Part shown: positions 20,623 through 25,142 of the stretch, in pieces
Numbering within the stretch: position 1 is the first letter of the stretch
How the letters are laid out: each line of letters starts with the position of its first letter
IMG/VR virus record: IMGVR_UViG_3300032307_000492
Location: 1-25,142 of that record
Length of the DNA: 25,142 bases
Source of the DNA: a virus
Strand: one strand, 5' to 3'
Position numbers and translations under genes: made by a program
Notes under the pieces: generated by a model
Told to the model about the DNA's origin: nothing
Databases searched by the model: none
The model's input: the letters and a program-made list of their open reading frames with translations, nothing else

Positions 20623-22679
20623 AAATAGAATTTAAGAAAATATTAGTAAGTCCTTGGACTGCACTATTAACTTTACTACTAGTGGTGGGTCTCCGAATGG
20701 CGGATCCTACATTTGTTGAAAGTGTGAGACTGAGATACTTTGACACACTAATCACTAGTCAAGTACCTACAGACAATAATATTGTTACAGTGAATATTGA
20801 TGAAGAATCACTGGCCAAGTACGGTCAGTGGCCATTACCGAGAGCTGAATATGCCAAAATTATACGAGATCTATATCAGAGGGGAGCAGGACTTGTTGTA
20901 CTTAACGTACTCATGCCAGAACCGGATCGTACAGGTGGTGACTACCTCTTGGGTCAAACTCTAAAAGAATTTCCAGTTGTATTGAGCAGTGTAGGTGCAG
21001 AAAAAAATAAAAATACTGCTCGTCGCCCAGGATTAATGGTTGTAGGACCATATGAAGCGCCGGTTCCTACATACTCTGGAATTATTGCTAACGTACCACA
21101 GTTAGAAAATTCAGCTGTAGGCGTTGGAACAACTAACACACTGCCTGAAGTAGACGGTGTTAATCGTCGCATGCCATTACTGACTCAGGTACAGGATAAT
21201 ACCGGCACATTCATTTATCCTAGTCTAGCTATGGAGATACTACGTGTGGCTGCTGGAGATACTACACAACAGGTCAAGTTGAATGAGTACGGTGTTGAGA
21301 AAATGCGTATTCCTAAATTTGGTCCTATTAGCACAGATCCGTTTGGTCGTGTATGGATTGATTGGAGTCAACAAAATAAATCAGTATCGTTGGCCAACTT
21401 ACCAAAAGACTTTGAAGGCGCAATTGTTATAGTAGGACCTACTGCCGCAGGCATTGCTAATCCATTACCTACCAGTATGGGATCAGTATGGCCGCAAGAT
21501 GTACAGGCTAAGGTAGTGGCCACTATGTTTAACAACGTGAATATACAACGTCCAGACTATGCAGACGGAGTTGAAATCATAGCGTTGTTGGCATTTGGTT
21601 TATTATTAATTTTCTTATCGAGGTGGACTTATGTTGGCATTTGTGCTACTGTGGTTATTGTTGGTGCCGTCGTTCCTGGTACTATGTACGCTTTCAATAA
21701 TTGGCTCATCTTATCAGACGCGACTGCAATCGCGTTTGGGCTTATTATCGTTGCTCTTCATACTTATGGCGTTAAATTTGTGAGCGAGTTCTTACAGAAG
21801 CAAGCCATTAAGAAACAGTTTGCTGGATATTGCAGTAAAGAAGTTGTGGAGATGCTACAGAAAGATCCAGACTTGATCAAGCGTGGTGTGCGTAAAGATG
21901 TGTCAGTTATGTTCAGTGACTTGCGTGGCTTTACTCCTATTGGGGAACACTACGGTGATGATGTAGGCGGACTGGGCAAATACATGAATGGTTATATGGA
22001 TGCTATCAGCCGCCCTATTATGGACAACAATGGTATGGTCATCAAGTATGTAGGCGATGCGTCGATGCACATTCACGGTGCTCCTATTGACGATGCTAAC
22101 CATGCACACACTATTGTTAAAGTAGGACTTGAGATGTTAGATGCTGTTGACGAGTATACTAAGTTAATGGAAGCACAAGGATTACCACCTGCGGCAATGG
22201 GTTGGGGTTGTAACACAGGTATTGGCTTTATTGGCGAAATGGGGTCAACTGATAGACACAGCTACGATATCTTAGGTGACATGGTTAGTACTGCGGCACG
22301 ACTAGAAGCACGTTGCAAGGCTTACGGTGTGTTGGCTATTATTGGTGCGGAAACATATAACAGAACCAAAGACGATTTCTTCTACTTGCTGTTAGACAAC
22401 TTACAACCTAAAGGTAAAACAGTAGCAGACTTGATTTACACAGTGTTACGTACTCGAGGTGAAGATTATAGTAAAGACCGAGAGCAACACGAAAAGATGC
22501 ATGCCTTGTATAAACAGAAAAAGTTTGACGAAGCGGCCGCTATGTGTAAAAAGCTAAACGGTAACTTTGGTGGGCAGATGGACAAGTACTACAAAATTTG
22601 GATCGAACGTTGTGACTTTATGAAACAACAAGATTTAGGTCCTAATTGGAATGGTGAGTTTGTAGCCCACGAAAAATAA
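20619..22679 (+). CDS. CHASE2-domain class III adenylate cyclase
   Basis: A 686-residue membrane enzyme. One N-terminal membrane helix (about 8-26), a periplasmic CHASE2 sensor (about 33-310; FDTLITSQ..., VNIDEESLAKYGQWPLPRAEYAKIIRDLYQRGAGLVVLNVLM), three membrane helices (about 318-335, 338-358, 362-383), a short linker and a class III cyclase domain (about 425-620). Metal-binding Asp residues are D434 (FSDLRGFT) and D480 (KYVGDA), the adenine-reading pair is K476 and D550 (HSYDILGD), and the transition-state Arg is R561. The conserved Asn seven residues after D550 is Ser557 here. It should make cAMP in the host in response to a periplasmic signal. It is translationally coupled to the metallopeptidase gene. 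Confidence 0.92.
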   Translation: MKIEFKKILVSPWTALLTLLLVVGLRMADPTFVESVRLRYFDTLITSQVPTDNNIVTVNIDEESLAKYGQWPLPRAEYAKIIRDLYQRGAGLVVLNVLMPEPDRTGGDYLLGQTLKEFPVVLSSVGAEKNKNTARRPGLMVVGPYEAPVPTYSGIIANVPQLENSAVGVGTTNTLPEVDGVNRRMPLLTQVQDNTGTFIYPSLAMEILRVAAGDTTQQVKLNEYGVEKMRIPKFGPISTDPFGRVWIDWSQQNKSVSLANLPKDFEGAIVIVGPTAAGIANPLPTSMGSVWPQDVQAKVVATMFNNVNIQRPDYADGVEIIALLAFGLLLIFLSRWTYVGICATVVIVGAVVPGTMYAFNNWLILSDATAIAFGLIIVALHTYGVKFVSEFLQKQAIKKQFAGYCSKEVVEMLQKDPDLIKRGVRKDVSVMFSDLRGFTPIGEHYGDDVGGLGKYMNGYMDAISRPIMDNNGMVIKYVGDASMHIHGAPIDDANHAHTIVKVGLEMLDAVDEYTKLMEAQGLPPAAMGWGCNTGIGFIGEMGSTDRHSYDILGDMVSTAARLEARCKAYGVLAIIGAETYNRTKDDFFYLLLDNLQPKGKTVADLIYTVLRTRGEDYSKDREQHEKMHALYKQKKFDEAAAMCKKLNGNFGGQMDKYYKIWIERCDFMKQQDLGPNWNGEFVAHEK

Positions 22680-22689
22680 AATGGTTAAC

Positions 22690-23403
22690 TTAAATAGGTG
22701 TTGTACGAATTTTTGCAAGACCTATTGAGCTTAATAGTTTAATCCACATCCAGCCTTCATCAAATTCAAACCAACGTTGTTTGAAACTGGCATTAGCACC
22801 ATCTGCATGATGGTTGTTGTGCAGTTCTTCACCACCGATTATAAATGCTATAGGAATTAAGTTACGACTAGTATCCTTGGTATCAGTATTACGATATCCA
22901 ACCCAATGTGCCAAACCATTTACAACTCCAGCCGCCCAAAATGGAATCCATATCATTTGAATACCCCACACTAATAAGCCCCATGGTCCAAAAAGAACAA
23001 GGTTTATAACCAACATCAATAGAATACCAAGGCGGCTGTGTGTGGAGTAAACGTTACGCTCTAGCCAATCGTTAGGAGTTCCTACTCCCAACTTTTCAAC
23101 CATAGCAGAATCTTTGCTAGCAGAGTGATATAAAAATGCGCCACCGAATAACACACGCCAAATTCCGTATATCTGTGGACTGTGTGGATCTCCGTGTGTA
23201 TCGCTAGTCTGATGATGTTTGCGGTGAATTGCTACCCACTGTTTTGTGACCATACCGGTTGTAAGCCACAACCAAAATCTCATAAAATGATCCACTACTG
23301 GATGGAATGATACTGCTCGATGTGTTTGACCTCTGTGTAAAAATAAGGTAACACATAGGATAGTAATGTGCGTCATTACCAACGTATATAGGATTATATT
23401 CAT
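22690..23403 (-). CDS. Membrane fatty-acid (acyl) desaturase
   Basis: A 237-residue integral-membrane di-iron desaturase. The three His boxes are complete: H23-RGQT-H28 (HxxxxH), H60-RK-HH (HxxHH) and H195-NN-HH (HxxHH in EELHNNHH). Hydrophobic helices lie between the boxes (about 4-22, 40-52, 125-165). This is the delta-9 stearoyl-type family, shorter than usual bacterial versions because the N-terminus is trimmed. It would introduce a double bond into host acyl chains, altering membrane fluidity. Electrons must come from host carriers. It is transcribed toward the cyclase gene, with only 10 bases between the two stop codons and no visible terminator. A late promoter lies 7 bases before its start. 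Confidence 0.93.
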   Translation of the reverse strand: MNIILYTLVMTHITILCVTLFLHRGQTHRAVSFHPVVDHFMRFWLWLTTGMVTKQWVAIHRKHHQTSDTHGDPHSPQIYGIWRVLFGGAFLYHSASKDSAMVEKLGVGTPNDWLERNVYSTHSRLGILLMLVINLVLFGPWGLLVWGIQMIWIPFWAAGVVNGLAHWVGYRNTDTKDTSRNLIPIAFIIGGEELHNNHHADGANASFKQRWFEFDEGWMWIKLLSSIGLAKIRTTPI

Positions 23404-23410
23404 AGTAGAA

Positions 23411-23418
23411 TATTTATC
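23411..23418 (-). promoter_or_regulatory. T4-type late promoter (GATAAATA) for the desaturase, leaderless arrangement
   Basis: On the minus strand, GATAAATA is followed by TTCTACT and then the ATG. This 18-base unit is nearly identical to the one before the gene at 13008 (GATAAATA, TTTTACT, ATG). Confidence 0.75.
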
Positions 23419-23445
23419 CGTAAAAAAATGCTCACTTTCGAAAGT

Positions 23446-23520
23446 TTAGGATTCCCGGCCTAACCCTTCGCGCCAGCAGCCGGCGCACACAAGTAACCAT
23501 AAGGTCCTAAGGTAGTGTGT
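23446..23520 (+). ncRNA. GC-rich structured element resembling 16S h18 and 23S H69-H71 rRNA segments
   Basis: A 75-base non-coding stretch, much richer in GC than its surroundings, that folds into three consecutive hairpins: TTAGG/CCTAA (23446-23463), GCGCC/GGCGC with loop AGCAGCC (23470-23486), and CACAC/GTGTG (23486-23519). On the plus strand, CCGGCCTAACCC and GCCAGCAGCCG (23472-23482) follow the 16S 530-loop region (E. coli CCGGC-TAACTCC, GTGCCAGCAGCCG). Bases 23493-23515, ending GGTCCTAAGGTAG, follow the 23S helix 69-71 region with one substitution and one deletion in 24 bases. Comparisons are from memory of the E. coli sequences. No plus-strand promoter is obvious; minus-strand transcription would give RNA complementary to rRNA. 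Orientation and function are unknown. Confidence 0.5.
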
Positions 23521-23524
23521 TCTG

Positions 23525-23899
23525 TTAACCTTCTCCTGCTGATGCTGTCTTAGCATCATCTGGATCTATGTCATCTCTTCTTTTGATAATCGGTTTTGAT
23601 TTGTCAGCTTCACTCTTTAAATGAGCTTTGTTAATTTCTTTTTCAGCTTCCACACGTTCGAATTCAATGGTCTTACCGCGTAGGTGTAACACTGTGTTTA
23701 CCTTTTGATTTAGACGAATCAAGTCATTGTCTAACATACGGATACGATCAATCAGAGCAATCAACACAGTATTTGCGTCGGAGATAACAGGCTTAACTTC
23801 TTTAGTAGCCCATTCCCAAACGTATTTGATAATAAATCCCATGCCCACTGCCATGACAATGGGAAATCCATATTTGTTAACTAACTCTACTACATCCAT
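23525..23899 (-). CDS. Small membrane protein with coiled coil (paralogue of the gene ending at 24391)
   Basis: A 124-residue protein from the ATG at 23899; an in-frame GTG at 23956 lies within the preceding small gene. An N-terminal membrane helix (about 8-28, YGFPIVMAVGMGFIIKYVWEW) is followed by a coiled coil (ISDANTVLIALIDRIRMLDNDLIRLNQKVNTVLHLR) and a charged tail. The helix/coil plan and the LIDRIRMLDNDLIRLNQKVNTVLHLR motif match LDNRVKTMNHDVIRIDTIVSNALGLR in the gene at 24391-24672, so the two are paralogues. Similar proteins are frequent in T4-like marine phages, with no established role; a holin-like or membrane-associated role is possible. It overlaps the preceding gene by 1 base. 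Confidence 0.75.
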   Translation of the reverse strand: MDVVELVNKYGFPIVMAVGMGFIIKYVWEWATKEVKPVISDANTVLIALIDRIRMLDNDLIRLNQKVNTVLHLRGKTIEFERVEAEKEINKAHLKSEADKSKPIIKRRDDIDPDDAKTASAGEG

Positions 23900-24045
23900 T
23901 ATAATATTGCCCCTATAATTAAACCAATAGCACAGCCTAATAGTCCTGCTTTCCACATGTCTCTATCGTGCCAAACGGGTTGGCTTTTTAAATAAGTTTT
24001 TGTATGCTCAGGCAAACTATCATACCATGCTTGAAATTTACTCAT
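23899..24045 (-). CDS. 48-residue membrane protein
   Basis: A short ORF, 48 codons, filling the space between its two neighbours: start overlapping the upstream gene by 8 bases and stop overlapping the downstream start by 1 base. The product, MSKFQAWYDSLPEHTKTYLK..., has an amphipathic N-terminal half and one hydrophobic helix at the C-terminus (WKAGLLGCAIGLIIGAIL). The tight packing in a minus-strand operon supports it as a real gene. Function unknown. Confidence 0.72.
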   Translation of the reverse strand: MSKFQAWYDSLPEHTKTYLKSQPVWHDRDMWKAGLLGCAIGLIIGAIL

Positions 24046-24232
24046 TGCCATTCACCTTGTATCCTTTAGCAAACTGTTCTACTGGATCCAACTTAACTAA
24101 CATCGCACGACCGTTGACATTGGTAATTTTAAAACAGTCGCCGCCCTTCCATCCTAACCTGTCTATATCTAACTCTGGATCAAATTTAATACCCCACGGG
24201 TTCAAATCCCAGTCGTAATCAAAATACCGCAT
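24038..24232 (-). CDS. Small hypothetical protein
   Basis: A 64-residue acidic, Trp/Tyr-rich soluble protein (MRYFDYDWDLNPWGIKFDPELDIDRLGWKGGDCFKITNVNGRAMLVKLDPVEQF...). The GWKGGDCFKI...NGRAMLVKLDP segment looks like a small beta barrel. The start has AAAAGG 10 bases upstream. It belongs to the run of overlapping minus-strand genes. I do not recognise a family. Confidence 0.7.
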   Translation of the reverse strand: MRYFDYDWDLNPWGIKFDPELDIDRLGWKGGDCFKITNVNGRAMLVKLDPVEQFAKGYKVNGNE

Positions 24233-24233
24233 C

Positions 24234-24407
24234 TTAATACCTTTTCAATAATGCATTTAGTCGATCCGCCACATGGCGTAAATCATCGCTAAGTTGTCCT
24301 TGCCCAATATTTTTTTCTATACGTCTTGCAATGTTGTGCAATTCGATAACATCTTGATCAAGCATGGCCAGTTCTATTTCACTTACTTTTTTAGTCTCGT
24401 CTTGCAT
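24234..24407 (-). CDS. Small helical hypothetical protein
   Basis: A 57-residue, all-helical, charged protein (MQDETKKVSEIELAMLDQDVIELHNIARRIEKNIG...LSDDLRHVADRLNALLKRY). The ATG at 24407 has GGAAAG upstream; an in-frame ATG at 24443 would overlap the previous gene more deeply. There is no signal peptide. It is probably an adaptor or coiled-coil protein working with the membrane proteins beside it, inferred from operon position. Confidence 0.65.
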   Translation of the reverse strand: MQDETKKVSEIELAMLDQDVIELHNIARRIEKNIGQGQLSDDLRHVADRLNALLKRY

Positions 24408-24672
24408 CGTTCTTTCCATCAGCTCTGGCAATACGATCGGCATCTGGACGCAGTCCTAATGCATTTGACACAATAGTATCGATACGGATAACATCGTGAT
24501 TCATTGTTTTTACACGATTATCCAATGCAGTAATAATACCTGCCATACCTTTGATACTGCCCAGCACACCTTGTAACAACAGTTTGATAGTGAGATACAC
24601 AAAGTATCCACCTGCCAGTGCCGCCGCTACTGGCATACCCAAATCACCTATAATTTTAAAAATATCACCCAT
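24391..24672 (-). CDS. Small membrane protein with coiled coil, first gene of the minus-strand operon
   Basis: A 93-residue protein from the ATG at 24672. An N-terminal hydrophobic helix pair (LGMPVAAALAGGYFVYLTIKLLLQGVLG) is followed by a coiled coil (MAGIITALDNRVKTMNHDVIRIDTIVSNALGLR) and a charged tail. I recall close relatives in T4-like cyanophages and pelagiphages, all of unknown role. It is a paralogue of the gene at 23525-23899. Its leader carries a GCTAAATA late motif and the CCCGGGGGCGAA element also seen before csgF and the autotransporter-like gene. Confidence 0.78.
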   Translation of the reverse strand: MGDIFKIIGDLGMPVAAALAGGYFVYLTIKLLLQGVLGSIKGMAGIITALDNRVKTMNHDVIRIDTIVSNALGLRPDADRIARADGKNDARRD

Positions 24673-24701
24673 ATTCGCCCCCGGGTTAGTGTCATTAGTA
24701 A

Positions 24702-24709
24702 TATTTAGC
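24702..24709 (-). promoter_or_regulatory. T4-type late promoter (GCTAAATA) of the minus-strand operon
   Basis: On the minus strand GCTAAATA is followed by TTACTAATGACACTAA, CCCGGGGGCGAA and the ATG at 24672. The order of elements matches the csgF leader (TTAAATA, CTAATAAGGACA, CCCGGGAGCGAA, ATG). Confidence 0.6.
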
Positions 24710-24727
24710 TTTAATTTGCCAAACTGA

Positions 24728-24761
24728 TTGCGTTGATAAATATATGACACTATAATAGTGT
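24728..24761 (+). promoter_or_regulatory. Promoter region of the cold-shock gene with a palindrome over the -10 box
   Basis: TTGCGT (24728-24733), a 17-base spacer and TATAAT (24751-24756) form a sigma70-like promoter with a weak -35. ACACTAT-A-ATAGTGT (24747-24761) is a perfect palindrome centred on the -10 box, a likely operator. A GATAAATA late motif (24735-24742) lies in the spacer, so the gene may have two promoters. Confidence 0.65.
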
Positions 24762-24781
24762 TTTAATAGGAAATTTAGTAA

Positions 24782-24985
24782 ATGGCAACAGGTAAAGTAA
24801 AATGGTTTAATGAAACCAAAGGTTTTGGGTTTATTACTCCAGACAACGGTGGTGAGGATCTTTTCGCTCACTACAGTGCAATTCAAACTCCAGGATTTAA
24901 AGTCTTGCAGGAAAATCAAGAGGTAACTTTTGATGTCGTGCAGGGTATGAAAGGCAAGCAGGCAAGCAATATTCATCCTGCATAA
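24782..24985 (+). CDS. csp: Cold-shock protein (CspA family)
   Basis: A 67-residue cold-shock-domain protein that binds single-stranded RNA/DNA and melts RNA structure. RNP1 (KGFGFI, residues 13-18) and RNP2 (LFAHYSA, residues 27-33) are both present, with the usual KWFN start and [20 protein letters not shown] end. It is nearly identical in plan to betaproteobacterial CspA proteins, supporting such a host. As a phage gene it could help translation of structured late mRNAs. The upstream region has both a sigma70-like promoter with a palindrome and a late motif. A tiny basic ORF and the tmRNA piece follow. Confidence 0.95.
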   Translation: MATGKVKWFNETKGFGFITPDNGGEDLFAHYSAIQTPGFKVLQENQEVTFDVVQGMKGKQASNIHPA

Positions 24986-24996
24986 TTGGAAATAAT

Positions 24997-25068
24997 ATGG
25001 CGTATAGAGCTAAAAAGAACAGTCCAAAAGCAACCGTACGTAGAGTATTACGTAGGCGCAAGGGCTAA
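24997..25068 (+). CDS. Possible 23-residue basic peptide
   Basis: A 23-codon ORF with the product MAYRAKKNSPKATVRRVLRRRKG, 10 of 23 residues Lys or Arg. A weak GGAA lies 8 bases before the ATG. It fits between csp and the tmRNA piece and could bind RNA. No homologue is known to me, and the ORF may be chance. Confidence 0.35.
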   Translation: MAYRAKKNSPKATVRRVLRRRKG

Positions 25069-25069
25069 A

Positions 25070-25137
25070 AGAATAGTTGTAATCCCTTCAAAGTGAAGGC
25101 ATTCTGGACGCGGGTTCGACTCCCGCCAGGTCCACCA
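25070..25137 (+). ncRNA. ssrA: tmRNA (ssrA) 3' tRNA-like piece, probably from a permuted gene
   Basis: GGAC, then T-stem GCGGG (25110-25114), T-loop TTCGACT (25115-25121), CCCGC (25122-25126), acceptor strand CAGGTCC (25127-25133), discriminator A and encoded CCA (25135-25137). The GGAC-GCGGG-TTCGACT-CCCGCC run is the hallmark 3' end of tmRNA. U70 of the acceptor strand, part of the G3:U70 alanine signal, is kept. A small hairpin (CCTTCA/TGAAGG, 25085-25099), enclosed by AGAAT/ATTCT, precedes it. No matching 5' acceptor strand (GGGCCTG or GGACCTG) exists in the bases upstream, so this is not an ordinary tRNA or one-piece tmRNA. In permuted, two-piece tmRNA genes the acceptor piece comes first and the coding piece follows, here beyond the window. 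Confidence 0.65.
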
Positions 25138-25142
25138 TAAGG

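Noticed and set aside
23434-23446. ACTTTCGAAAGT palindrome as a terminator for minus-strand transcripts
   Set aside because: Its T-run on the minus strand starts several bases after a stem with almost no loop, so it is not a convincing terminator. It could still be a protein-binding site.
25040-25137. A normal tRNA gene ending in encoded CCA
   Set aside because: The T-arm and acceptor strand are clear, but no complementary 5' acceptor strand, D-arm or 7-base anticodon loop exists upstream. The AGAAT/ATTCT stem would hold a 26-base loop. A tmRNA 3' piece fits better.

Overview
The window reads as part of a large T4-like myovirus genome. The evidence is: short, tightly packed and mostly co-directional genes with stop/start overlaps; at least ten T4-type late promoter motifs (TATAAATA, GATAAATA and variants) placed just before genes; a class I ribonucleotide reductase small subunit next to a glutaredoxin; a PAAR spike-tip protein; a SleB-type lysis enzyme; and several structural or coiled-coil genes of the kind found in T4-like marine phages. 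The DnaK, cold-shock protein and apparent permuted tmRNA piece look betaproteobacterial, so a freshwater or marine betaproteobacterium is my best guess for the host. A SAR11-type host is the main alternative, because pelagimyophages are known (from memory) to carry curli-related genes. The host is inference only.

Layout: (1) 1-2293: end of nrdB, glutaredoxin, a small SGEE-motif protein, a late unit with a putative virion protein and a PAAR tip, then a histone-H1-like basic protein. (2) 2297-5328: an AT-rich orphan gene, a DxD glycosyltransferase, a conserved phage protein of unknown role, a membrane-anchored SleB hydrolase and a three-helix membrane protein. (3) 5361-8959: a virion protein, a membrane coiled-coil protein, a small hypothetical gene, ribosomal protein bS21, a DEDDh exonuclease and a MazG-like pyrophosphohydrolase. 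(4) 9021-12997: full-length DnaK, Hsp20, ClpS, heme oxygenase and a ferredoxin-dependent bilin reductase (PcyX-like). (5) 13008-14765: a large protein with a T4-type capsid-targeting N-terminus. (6) 14829-20008: a curli (type VIII secretion) cluster of CsgF, CsgG, a curlin-repeat protein, a FecR-domain protein and an autotransporter-like surface protein, closed by a strong terminator. (7) 20068-22679: a second capsid-targeted protein carrying an HExxH metallopeptidase motif, overlapped by a CHASE2-adenylate cyclase. (8) 24672-22690, minus strand: five overlapping small membrane or coiled-coil genes, a GC-rich structured intergenic element that resembles pieces of 16S and 23S rRNA, and a fatty-acid desaturase. 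(9) 24782-25142: a cold-shock protein, a tiny basic ORF and the 3' tRNA-like part of a tmRNA that appears to be permuted.

Themes: host protein quality control (DnaK, Hsp20, ClpS, tmRNA) and translation (bS21, CspA, the rRNA-like element) are unusually well represented. Proteins probably packaged in the head and injected (two CTS proteins) sit beside envelope-remodelling late genes (curli, autotransporter, adenylate cyclase, desaturase). Regulation divides into sigma70-like promoters, several with palindromes overlapping the -10 or spacer, and T4-like late promoters, three of which lie only 6-7 bases from the start codon and so predict leaderless mRNAs. No intergenic stretch exceeds 300 bases. 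No CRISPR array, IS element, integrase or complete tRNA was seen.
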